A stretch of 53,151 nucleotides of DNA from positions 1 to 53,151 of the forward strand of contig CAYZOJ010000004.1 in NCBI GenBank assembly GCA_964480195.1, given 5' to 3'. The stretch is from Stercoripulliclostridium_A sp964480195. Lineage in GTDB: Bacteria; Bacillota; Clostridia; Christensenellales; DTU072. A program made the position numbers and the translations under genes. Under the pieces are notes generated by a model. It did no database searches and had not been told where the DNA came from. It was given only the letters and a program-made list of their open reading frames with translations. Of the stretch, positions 1 to 8,253 are shown piece after piece; within the stretch, counting starts at the first letter, position 1, and every line of letters starts with the position of its first letter.

Positions 1-14
1 TTTTTGACTAAACG

Positions 15-45
15 AATTAAAGAGGGTTTGATACCCTCTTTAATT
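15..45. terminator. 12-bp perfect hairpin after ynbB
   Basis: Two 12-base arms (15-26 and 34-45) are exact reverse complements around a 7-base loop, just beyond the ynbB stop. The flanking T runs are short on either strand, so this is probably the end of the miaB-ynbB operon or a bidirectional terminator. No gene is seen in bases 1-86. Confidence 0.55.
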
Positions 46-86
46 GTTTTGTAGGCAATATTGGTAAACGCCAATAAAATTATTAA

Positions 87-1316
87 TTATTTAATTAGTG
101 CGTCGATACATTCTGACAATGCGATTTTGAAGTGCTGATAAGTTAATCCGCCTTGCAAATATGCTATATACGGAGCTTTCACTGGGGCATCTGCGGAAAG
201 TTCGATTGATGAGCCTTGAACAAAGGTCCCTGCCGCCATTATGATTTCGTCGTCGTATCCCGGGGTACCGCAAGGTACGGGCAAGGCGAAACTATCTACG
301 GGCGAGGAAAACTGTATCTTTTGAATAAAGGATATAAGTTCCTCTTTGGTATTAAATTTTACAGAGCAGATGATGTCGTTGGGAATGGTGCCGGGCTTGG
401 GAATTACTTCGTAGCCGAGAGATGAAAGCGCGTACGAAGCAAGAACTGTGCCTTTAAGCGCGTTTGCGACTACGCTCGGGGCGAGGAAGAAGCCCTCGTA
501 AAAAGGCATATACGAGCCGAAATATGAGCCGATTTCAGTTCCGACGGACGGCGAGGTCAACCGATACCCGATTTGCTCGATTAGATCCGCCCTACCCGCT
601 ACGTAGCCTCCGGTCGGAGCAATTCCGCCACCCGCGTTTTTGATAAGTGAACCGGCAATCACATCAACGCCGACTTCAGTCGGTTCGCGTTTTTCGACAA
701 ATTCGCCGTAGCAGTTATCCACAAAAATTATGACGTTTGAATCGACATTGCGTATGGCTTTTACGACTTCGCCGATATATTCGACGGAAAAAGCATCGCG
801 AGAACTATATCCGCGAGAGCGAGTGAGCATAATGACTTTGGGATGTTTGGTCGAAATGAACTCAAGCACCGCTTTTATGTCGACAAGACCGTCGCGCAAG
901 GCGATTTCTTCATATTCGATACCGTAATCGGCAAGTGAACCGATATTTTTACCTCTAATTACTTCCGTAAGAGTATCGTACGGGGAGCCTGTTATGCTTA
1001 CGAGAAGATCCCCCGGACGCAACAATCCGAACAACGCAACGGTAAGAGTATGCGTGCCGGAAAGAAGGTTGGGCGAAACTATCGCGGACTCTGCGCCGAA
1101 TACTTTTGCAAATATTTGTCCGAGCGTGTCCCTACCCTCATCCCCGTATCCGTAACCGGTGGTGGGAGTAAAATGTCTTACCGCGACTCTAAACTCGCGA
1201 TAAGCGTCGAGAACTTTTTTCTGGTTAAATAAAGCGATATCGCCGTCCAATTTTTTGAATAACGGTTCTGCGAGTTTTTCTGCATTTTGAATGATGGTTT
1301 CCGTTTTAGGTAGCAT
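87..1316 (-). CDS. ynbB: YnbB-type PLP-dependent methionine gamma-lyase family protein
   Basis: A 409-residue fold-type I PLP enzyme of the family called methionine gamma-lyase or aluminium resistance protein. It is related to Cys/Met metabolism enzymes, but the physiological substrate is uncertain. The Schiff-base lysine is probably K226 in SLIKNAGG, with the cofactor-binding aspartate upstream in VDNCYGEF (residues 199-206). Length is typical. The ATG is preceded by GAGG at 6 nt. It lies 12 bp after miaA and is the last gene of the miaB-mutS-mutL-miaA operon. In Bacillus hfq sits between miaA and ynbB; here there is no room for it. Confidence 0.85.
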   Translation of the reverse strand: MLPKTETIIQNAEKLAEPLFKKLDGDIALFNQKKVLDAYREFRVAVRHFTPTTGYGYGDEGRDTLGQIFAKVFGAESAIVSPNLLSGTHTLTVALFGLLRPGDLLVSITGSPYDTLTEVIRGKNIGSLADYGIEYEEIALRDGLVDIKAVLEFISTKHPKVIMLTRSRGYSSRDAFSVEYIGEVVKAIRNVDSNVIIFVDNCYGEFVEKREPTEVGVDVIAGSLIKNAGGGIAPTGGYVAGRADLIEQIGYRLTSPSVGTEIGSYFGSYMPFYEGFFLAPSVVANALKGTVLASYALSSLGYEVIPKPGTIPNDIICSVKFNTKEELISFIQKIQFSSPVDSFALPVPCGTPGYDDEIIMAAGTFVQGSSIELSADAPVKAPYIAYLQGGLTYQHFKIALSECIDALIK

Positions 1317-1328
1317 TCCGCGCCTCTT

Positions 1329-2246
1329 TTAGTGTTTATTTATGCTTTTAGCATTTTCTGCTATATATTTTGCGATTTCTGTCGCGGTGTTGTTTTCAAC
1401 CGCGATTTTAACGGCATAGTCGTATTTTTTATTATTAAACCAAGTTTCTTGTCTTTTGGCGTAGGCTTTGGTGTTGCGTGAAATGAGTTCACGCGTATCA
1501 GACAACGTTTTTGTCCCGTCGAAATAATCTTTCCACTCTTTGTAGCCTATCGCTTGCATGGATTGGAGGTCGAACCCGTATCCGTCGGCAAGCAAGTTAG
1601 CGACCTCTTTTTTAAGTCCCGAATCGAACATTTGCGATATTCTGAGATCGATACGTTCTCGTAAGCTTTGCCTTTCGCGTGTGATTACGTAAAAGTCAAA
1701 AGGTTCGTACGGCGTAAGTTCGGCGTGTTGTGAAGAAATGGGCTTGCCCGTAGAAATTGCAACATACAGTGCTCGTAATACACGCACTACATTGTTTGCG
1801 TGGACTTTTTGGGCGGTAATCTGGTCAAGGTCGTTTAATTTCGAATGCATATATTCGGCGCCGTGTGTTTCGAGTTCGGCACGAAGAGATTCTTTGAGTT
1901 CTTTGTCCTCTCCGTCGTTTCCGCCGTAATTCATCGAGTAAAGCAACGAATCTATATAAAGTCCCGTTCCGCCGGCGATTATAGGTGTTTTCCCTCGTGC
2001 GCGGATATCGTCCAACGCGTTTATTGCGCGTTCGCGCCAATCTACGACGCTAAAAGGCTCGTTCGGGAAAACGACATCTATTAAATGCTGTTTAACGTCG
2101 ATATGTGTTTCTTTTGCCGTGCCTATGTCCATTCCTTTATAGATTTGCATAGAGTCGGCAGAAATGATTTCGCCGTTAATAAGTTTTGCGAGTTCAATCG
2201 CAACGCCGGACTTTCCCGTTGCCGTTGCACCGCCGATTATTATCAT
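1329..2246 (-). CDS. miaA: tRNA dimethylallyltransferase MiaA
   Basis: Transfers a dimethylallyl group to N6 of A37 in tRNAs reading UNN codons, the first step of ms2i6A synthesis; MiaB in the same operon does the second. The P-loop GATATGKS is at residues 6-13, followed by the family motif DSMQIYK from D31 and GGTGLYID. I place the start at 2246, giving 305 residues: this ATG overlaps the mutL stop as ATGA and has AGGAGA upstream. A longer reading frame to 2318 would run far into mutL and has no such signal. Confidence 0.95.
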   Translation of the reverse strand: MIIIGGATATGKSGVAIELAKLINGEIISADSMQIYKGMDIGTAKETHIDVKQHLIDVVFPNEPFSVVDWRERAINALDDIRARGKTPIIAGGTGLYIDSLLYSMNYGGNDGEDKELKESLRAELETHGAEYMHSKLNDLDQITAQKVHANNVVRVLRALYVAISTGKPISSQHAELTPYEPFDFYVITRERQSLRERIDLRISQMFDSGLKKEVANLLADGYGFDLQSMQAIGYKEWKDYFDGTKTLSDTRELISRNTKAYAKRQETWFNNKKYDYAVKIAVENNTATEIAKYIAENAKSINKH

Positions 2247-4207
2247 ACCTTTCTCCTGAATAATTTTTCGAATTCGGATTTGGTGTATATGATTACAGTC
2301 GGTCTGCCGTGCGGGCATTGTAGAGGCAAATTGCCTTTTGCGAAGAAGTCCATAACGAGTGCTACGCCGTCGTTATCCAAGACGGTACTTCCTTTGATTG
2401 CCGATTTACAAGCCATAGTCGCGAACCTGTTCTTACCGATTTCGCCTATTGTGAGTTTTTGTTTTCCTGCCGACAATTCGTCCAAAACGGAGTTAAAACA
2501 GTCGTTTATGTCGAGTTTTTCGGCAAGAATCGCGGGAACACCGTCGATTTTTATTGCGTCAATACCGAATTCCGAAATGTCAAAACCGCAGGCATACAAG
2601 TCGGAACGGCTGTTTAGCAATAAGGCTATGCGTTCTTTCGACGTTTCGTAAATATAGGGAATCATCAAGGGCTGTATAGGCACGTTTCCGCTTTCGATTT
2701 CGGATACGAGTTTGTCGAACAATATGCGCTCATGCATAGCGTGTTGATCTATAATCAAGAGCTTGTCGCCGGATTCTATCAAAAGATACGTGCCGAATAC
2801 CTGCCCGACTACTTTATAGACGGGTTTGACGCGGTTTTCTTGTACGGAAGGCTCGTCGGATACGGGAAGCGTATCATTTAAGCCCTGCTCGTAGGTTTGC
2901 GACAAGTCGTCCGCTTGGCATATACTTTCATCTTTTATTTGATGTAATTCCGGTATTTCCGAAGACGTTGATACCATAGGTACGCCTACATTGCGAACGG
3001 GTGTATTAAAAATATTTGTGTTTTCGGCAATTTGGGTTGCGATAGTTTTACCGCGTACGATAGATAGCGCTTTACGATAATCCATCGAAGGTTTGCTTGC
3101 GTTGGGCGATTGTGTTTCGACATATATATCGGACTCCCCTATCGGAGTGAAAACGGATTGTTTTTGAGCGTTTTCTTCGGAATTACTGCCGAAATCAGCC
3201 ATTAGATTTTCTCGTTTTGTAAACTCGTAATTATCGAGAGCTTTGGATACTGCATTATAAATTTTACCGTATATAGCACGCGGATTTGCAAAACGTACTT
3301 CTTTTTTGCTCGGGTGAACGTTTACGTCGACATCGCCGAAAGGCATTACGATATTGATTACGTATATTGGGAAACAACGCGCCATCAACCTCGAACCGTA
3401 AGCGTTTTGGATGGTTGCGGTAAGAGTTTGATCTACAACGATTCTGCCGTTAAGCACGACGGTTTGCATTGTTTTATTGTTCTTGAAGACTTCCGGGGGC
3501 GTAATGTATCCGCCGATTCTGACGGAATCGTTTTCATCGGGGGTAAGTTCGATAAAACTATCCGAAGTTTTGGGCGGAAAAACCGAGTCTATCGCATCTT
3601 TAAGTCCGTTTCCCGACGAACTGTATATTAAAGTTTCGTCCGCATAGTATCTGACTGCGACGTTCGGATTTGCCAAAATGAACTTAAATATGAGTTTGCT
3701 GACGGTGTTCTCTTCCGTACTTTTACTGCCTAAGAATTTATATCTTGCAGGCGTATTGTAAAAGAGGTTGCGTACGGAGATTGTCGTACCCCGCTCTATT
3801 GCTATATCGCCGGTAGCGATTTCGCCGTTTTTGAATTTCAAGAAAGCACCGCAGTCGGATTCAATGTAGCGTGAGCGTATTTCGAAGTCGGATACCGCAG
3901 AAATCGAAGCCAACGCTTCTCCGCGAAAACCGAGCGTCGATATCGTATACAAGTCGTCGGCTGTGGTAATTTTGCTTGTCGCATGCGGTAATATCGTTTT
4001 GTGAAGCTCTTCTTTGGGGATTCCCAAGCCGTCGTCCGAAACTTCTATAGATTTAATTCCGCCGTCCAAAATCGACACCGTAATGTTGTTTGCCCCGGCG
4101 TCGACGGCGTTTTCCATTAGTTCTTTGACAACGGATGAAGGATTTTCGACGACTTCACCCGCAGAAATGCGATTATATATACTGCTGTCTAAAACGTTAA
4201 TTTTCAT
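2243..4207 (-). CDS. mutL: DNA mismatch repair endonuclease MutL
   Basis: Couples MutS mismatch recognition to strand incision. The N-terminal GHKL ATPase domain is complete (NAVDAG, DDGLGIP, RGEALASI, GTTISVRNLFYNTPARYKFL). The C-terminal nuclease domain has the metal-binding DQHAMHE (487-493), ACKSAIKG (about 599) and CPHGRP (631-636), so incision activity should be intact, as in methyl-independent systems. QPLMIP (512-517) matches the sliding-clamp-binding motif of endonuclease MutL proteins. The 654-residue length is normal. It overlaps mutS upstream and miaA downstream by 4 bases each (ATGA), which predicts translational coupling. Confidence 0.97.
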   Translation of the reverse strand: MKINVLDSSIYNRISAGEVVENPSSVVKELMENAVDAGANNITVSILDGGIKSIEVSDDGLGIPKEELHKTILPHATSKITTADDLYTISTLGFRGEALASISAVSDFEIRSRYIESDCGAFLKFKNGEIATGDIAIERGTTISVRNLFYNTPARYKFLGSKSTEENTVSKLIFKFILANPNVAVRYYADETLIYSSSGNGLKDAIDSVFPPKTSDSFIELTPDENDSVRIGGYITPPEVFKNNKTMQTVVLNGRIVVDQTLTATIQNAYGSRLMARCFPIYVINIVMPFGDVDVNVHPSKKEVRFANPRAIYGKIYNAVSKALDNYEFTKRENLMADFGSNSEENAQKQSVFTPIGESDIYVETQSPNASKPSMDYRKALSIVRGKTIATQIAENTNIFNTPVRNVGVPMVSTSSEIPELHQIKDESICQADDLSQTYEQGLNDTLPVSDEPSVQENRVKPVYKVVGQVFGTYLLIESGDKLLIIDQHAMHERILFDKLVSEIESGNVPIQPLMIPYIYETSKERIALLLNSRSDLYACGFDISEFGIDAIKIDGVPAILAEKLDINDCFNSVLDELSAGKQKLTIGEIGKNRFATMACKSAIKGSTVLDNDGVALVMDFFAKGNLPLQCPHGRPTVIIYTKSEFEKLFRRKV

Positions 4208-6861
4208 CTTTTCTTTTTACCTCCGGTCGGTTTTACCGATCTTTGGAGATTTGATAGTATCGTCAACGCTTGTAGCGGAGTGATAGATTCTATGTCTATG
4301 TCGTTGAGAACCGATGCGAGTTCGTTGTACTTATCGTCGTTTTCGAACATTCCGATTTGAGTGGTCGGCACCGCGTCGGAAGACGGATTGGCGGAAACTT
4401 TTGCGTTAAGATTGCCGTCTGAGTTTTCTTCTATCGCACTCATAACGCCTTTTGCACGTTCGATTATTTTTTTATCTATTCCCGCAAGGGATGCGACTTC
4501 TATACCGAAACTCTTATTTGCACCGCCTCTTGCTATCTTATACAAGAAAGCTATGCTTCCGCCGGTGTCTTTAATTAAGATATGGTAGTTTTTAAGTCCC
4601 GGTATACTGCTTTCGAGTTCGGACAACTCGTGGTAGTGTGTTGCAAACAGAGTTTTTGCTTGAAGTTTTAGAGAAATGTGCTCGACTATCGCCCAAGCAA
4701 TGCTCAGTCCGTCCAATGTCGAAGTGCCTCTGCCGATTTCGTCGATTATGAGTAGAGAATCTTTTGTGGCGTTATTGAGGATGTTTGCCATTTCAGTCAT
4801 TTCTACCATGAACGTGGATTGTCCGTACGCGACGTTGTCGCTTGCGCCGACTCTTGTAAAAATACGGTCGACGAGTCCGATTTCTGCATGGCTTGCAGGG
4901 ACAAAAGAGCCGATGTGCGCCATTAAAACGATAAGCGCGACTTGACGCATATATGTGGACTTACCCGCCATATTAGGACCTGTAATAATCAGTGTTCTGC
5001 TGTCTTCCGTAAGAATCGCGTCGTTGGGAACGAACTCGTTGCGACGCTTGAGAGCTTCGACAACCGGGTGTCTGCCGTCTTTAATAACGATATTTTTGTT
5101 TATGGAAGAAACTTTGGGTTTACAATAGTTGTTCGCGACGGCGACCGTGCCGAACGAGCAAATAAGATCGATTTCCGCTATTGCCGTAGCATTTTTTTGC
5201 AATATGGGAACAAGTTTTGCAAGATGCGTTTTGACTTCCGCAAACATTTTTGCTTCGAGAGCAAGCGATTTTTCCTCTGCTCCGAGTATGACTTCTTCCA
5301 TCTCTTTGAGTTCGGCGGTTATATAACGCTCCCCTGTAGTCAATGTTTGTTTGCGTTCGAAACGGTACGGCACTTGACCGAGGTTCGATCTCGAAACTTC
5401 GATATAATAACCGAATACGCGATTATATCCGACTTTTAATTGCTTTATGCCGGTAACCTCTCTTTCTTTTGCTTCGTATTCCGCAAGCCATTGCTTCGCC
5501 GAAGACTTGGCGTTACGCAGTTTGTCGAGTTCGGTATTATAGCCCTCACGGAAAACCCCGCCGTCTTTTAAGGTCGTCGGAGGCGTGTCGACGAACGCGT
5601 CGGCTATTTTGCTCGCGGTATCCGTAAGCGGATCAAGCATATTTCTTAGCGTAACGAGTTTTGTCGATTTAGCACCGGCAAGAGCTTTAATTACGGCAGG
5701 AATCTTTTCTAAAGAAAACCCTATCGCCTGAGCTTCGCGCGGATTTAGCGTGTTATAAGCAAGTTTATTGCATAAACGTTCGATATCCCTTATTGAACCG
5801 AGTGCGTCCGATAGAGATTCGCGCATTTTAGTATGTTTAACCAACTCGTCGACGGCGTTTAACCGTTCGTCGATATCCGTTTGATTGCGGAACGGTTCGT
5901 TGACGGCTTTTCGCAAAGCGCGCGCGCCCATATTTGTGCGTGTTTTGTCCAAAACCCATAACAAACTACCCGTTTTGCTGTGATCGAACAACGTTTCAGT
6001 GAGTTCGAGATTGCGCCTCGTGTTGTAATCGAGGAACATTCTGTCCTCTTCACGAACGATTCTCGGTGTGCGCATATGACTGAGTTTACGTTTTTGAGTG
6101 CCGATTATGTAATCGAGTAATCCGCCGAGTGCGTTTGTGGCAAGACCGTCAGCCAAACCCAATGCGGTTAGACTGTATACTTCGTAGAACTCGGTTATCG
6201 TTTTTCTTGCGTTGTCGGCGTCGAACGCGTAGTCATAATAAGTCTGAGGTTTTGGAAGTTTACCTATGGTAACCGCTTCCGCAGAACGTAGCTTGTCCAA
6301 AGCGATGCTGTTGCCTATGATTTCAGACGGCATTACCGAAAGGACAAAATCTTCGAGATCGTCGAATTTATCGAGTTCGGAAAGTTTGACTTCGCCTGTA
6401 GAAACGTCCGCCCAAGCAATGCCGACGCCTTTACCGCTTGCAAAAACAGACATAAGATAGCTGTTGGCTTGAGCTTCGAGCATATCGTCGTCCGTAATCG
6501 TGCCGGCGGTGATTATGCGCGTAATATCGCGTTTCAGCATTCCTTTTTGGTCGCCGGGCGCGGTGAGTTGTTCGCAAATCGCTACTTTTTTACCGCATTT
6601 GACGAGTTTTGCTATATAACTGTCTACCGCGTGATACGGCACTCCGCACATCGGAGCTCGCTCTTGAAGCCCGCAATCGCGTCCTGTAAGCGTCAAATCG
6701 AGGAGCTTACTTGCTTCGATAGCGTCCTCTTTGAACATCTCGTAAAAATCCCCGAGCCGATACATTACGATTGCGTCGGGATTTTCTTTTTTGATGGCAT
6801 CGTAATGCTCCATCATTGGCGATTGTCGATTTTGATTTTTGTCTTTTGTGTTTGCGCTCAT
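4204..6861 (-). CDS. mutS: DNA mismatch recognition ATPase MutS
   Basis: Recognises base mismatches and recruits MutL. The mismatch-reading Phe-x-Glu motif is FYE at 39-41. The ABC-type ATPase has Walker A TGPNMAGKST (627-636) and Walker B LLIIDEIGRG (D707, E708), followed by the ATHYHEL switch region. QIGMF (835-839) near the C-terminus resembles a sliding-clamp-binding peptide. At 885 residues it is full length. It overlaps both miaB and mutL by ATGA, so the repair pair and the tRNA-modification pair are locked into one translational unit. Confidence 0.97.
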   Translation of the reverse strand: MSANTKDKNQNRQSPMMEHYDAIKKENPDAIVMYRLGDFYEMFKEDAIEASKLLDLTLTGRDCGLQERAPMCGVPYHAVDSYIAKLVKCGKKVAICEQLTAPGDQKGMLKRDITRIITAGTITDDDMLEAQANSYLMSVFASGKGVGIAWADVSTGEVKLSELDKFDDLEDFVLSVMPSEIIGNSIALDKLRSAEAVTIGKLPKPQTYYDYAFDADNARKTITEFYEVYSLTALGLADGLATNALGGLLDYIIGTQKRKLSHMRTPRIVREEDRMFLDYNTRRNLELTETLFDHSKTGSLLWVLDKTRTNMGARALRKAVNEPFRNQTDIDERLNAVDELVKHTKMRESLSDALGSIRDIERLCNKLAYNTLNPREAQAIGFSLEKIPAVIKALAGAKSTKLVTLRNMLDPLTDTASKIADAFVDTPPTTLKDGGVFREGYNTELDKLRNAKSSAKQWLAEYEAKEREVTGIKQLKVGYNRVFGYYIEVSRSNLGQVPYRFERKQTLTTGERYITAELKEMEEVILGAEEKSLALEAKMFAEVKTHLAKLVPILQKNATAIAEIDLICSFGTVAVANNYCKPKVSSINKNIVIKDGRHPVVEALKRRNEFVPNDAILTEDSRTLIITGPNMAGKSTYMRQVALIVLMAHIGSFVPASHAEIGLVDRIFTRVGASDNVAYGQSTFMVEMTEMANILNNATKDSLLIIDEIGRGTSTLDGLSIAWAIVEHISLKLQAKTLFATHYHELSELESSIPGLKNYHILIKDTGGSIAFLYKIARGGANKSFGIEVASLAGIDKKIIERAKGVMSAIEENSDGNLNAKVSANPSSDAVPTTQIGMFENDDKYNELASVLNDIDIESITPLQALTILSNLQRSVKPTGGKKKR

Positions 6862-8183
6862 ACTCGTTCTCCGTATAATGCCGAGGCTTTAAGAGAAGTA
6901 ATCTTTACGTTAATAAATTGCCCGACTTCTTCTTTTTCGCCGTCGAATGTAACTAATCTTCCGCATTCGGTTCTGCCACAGAGCTTGCCTTCGGACGGTG
7001 CGTCTTCGGCAAGTACTTCATAGACGTTTCCGAGATAAGTTTCGCTTATTTCGAGAGTTATTCTGTTCTGTAATTCAATCAGGCGCATAATGCGCGATTG
7101 TTTGATTTCGTACGGGATTTGCTCCATTTGCGCGGCTATTGTTCCTTTTCTCGGTGAATATACAAAAGTGAAAGCACTGCTGTATCGTACGCGTTCGGTT
7201 AAGTCCAACGTGTCTTCGAAGTCTTCCTCCGTTTCGCCGGGGAATCCGACCATAATGTCGGTTGTGATACCGCAATTGGGCATATATTTGCGAATGAGGT
7301 CAATCAAATACAGATATCTGTTTCTGTCGTAATGACGGTTCATTGCTTTGAGCACGCGATCCGAGCCTGCTTGTACGGGAAGATGTATGTTATTGCAGAA
7401 GTTTGGCGTTTCCGCAATAAGTTTTATTACGTCTTCGGAAAGATCCTTAGGGTGCGAAGTCATAAATCGTAGGCGGAATTTACCATCGATTTCGGCAATT
7501 TTCTTTAATAATTCGTAAAAATTCGCTCCGTCGGTGCGATCCGAGCCGTAAGAATCGACGTTTTGACCGAGCAGAGTAATTTCTTTGTAGCCCTCGGCAA
7601 GCAACGCTTTGATTTCGTCGATTATGGCTTCCGGAGCGCGACTCCTTTCTCTTCCGCGCACGTAAGGCACTATACAATAAGTGCAGAAGTTGTTGCAACC
7701 GTACATTATGTTTACCCATGCGTTCGGATATGAAGTGCGTGTTACGGGAACGTTTTCGATAATTTCCGGTTTTTCGTTGTTTTCGATGCTGACGACTTTA
7801 CCGCGGTGGCGCGCTCTCCGCGCGATCAGTTCGTCGATTTTTTGCGGGAGCAAATGCACATTTGTTGTTCCGAGGACGATATCTACAAACGGGAATCTAT
7901 CGGCAACGGTTTTTGCCATATCGTCTTGCTGTGTCATACAACCGACGATTGCAATGATCAAGGAGCGGTCGCGTTGCTTCAGCGCTTTGAGTTCGCCGAT
8001 ATTGCCGAAGATTTTGTTTTCGGCAGTATCACGGATGCAACAAGTGTTAAATACGATGATGTTTGCATTGTCGCGAAGATTCGTTGCTTCGTAACCGAGG
8101 GACGACAATAGTCCCGCGATTTTTTCCGACTCGTGCAAATTCATTTGGCAACCGAAAGTTTCGATGTAATAATATTTTTTCAT
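6858..8183 (-). CDS. miaB: tRNA-2-methylthio-N6-dimethylallyladenosine synthase MiaB
   Basis: Radical-SAM methylthiotransferase that converts i6A37 to ms2i6A37. The N-terminal UPF0004 domain holds the auxiliary-cluster cysteines C12, C48 and C82. The radical SAM cluster motif is CNNFCTYC (C163, C167, C170), and a TRAM domain ends the protein. Start chosen at 8183 (441 residues), where the conserved N-terminus begins; the extra 16 residues from an upstream start at 8231 overlap the promoter. No Shine-Dalgarno precedes this ATG, and a sigma-A -10 box ends 7 nt upstream, so the mRNA is probably leaderless. First gene of the operon. Confidence 0.93.
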   Translation of the reverse strand: MKKYYYIETFGCQMNLHESEKIAGLLSSLGYEATNLRDNANIIVFNTCCIRDTAENKIFGNIGELKALKQRDRSLIIAIVGCMTQQDDMAKTVADRFPFVDIVLGTTNVHLLPQKIDELIARRARHRGKVVSIENNEKPEIIENVPVTRTSYPNAWVNIMYGCNNFCTYCIVPYVRGRERSRAPEAIIDEIKALLAEGYKEITLLGQNVDSYGSDRTDGANFYELLKKIAEIDGKFRLRFMTSHPKDLSEDVIKLIAETPNFCNNIHLPVQAGSDRVLKAMNRHYDRNRYLYLIDLIRKYMPNCGITTDIMVGFPGETEEDFEDTLDLTERVRYSSAFTFVYSPRKGTIAAQMEQIPYEIKQSRIMRLIELQNRITLEISETYLGNVYEVLAEDAPSEGKLCGRTECGRLVTFDGEKEEVGQFINVKITSLKASALYGERV

Positions 8184-8190
8184 GCTATAT

Positions 8191-8219
8191 AGTATAGCGC
8201 ATGCGCGCGCAATAATCAA
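8191..8219 (-). promoter_or_regulatory. sigma-A promoter of the miaB-mutS-mutL-miaA-ynbB operon
   Basis: Read on the minus strand, TTGATT (8219-8214), a 17-bp spacer and TATACT (8196-8191). The spacer carries the alternating tract GCGCGCGCATGCGC. Only 7 nt separate the -10 box from the miaB ATG, so transcription should begin at or next to the start codon. Confidence 0.75.
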
Positions 8220-8249
8220 GCATAATCCCAAATTTTAGAACCATACTAA
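8220..8249 (+). promoter_or_regulatory. Possible sigma-E-type promoter for the penicillin-binding protein
   Basis: GCATAATC (8220-8227), 14 bp, then CATACTAA (8242-8249) resembles the mother-cell sigma-E pattern (K-H-ATA ... CATAC). No sigma-A -35 is found at the right distance. The ATG follows CATACT by 6 nt with no Shine-Dalgarno, so this message may also be leaderless. It lies back to back with the miaB promoter. Confidence 0.4.
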
Positions 8250-8253
8250 CATT

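Noticed and set aside
2085..2651. 188-residue plus-strand ORF over the miaA/mutL junction
   Set aside because: Antisense to two well-conserved genes, no domain recognised, no ribosome site.
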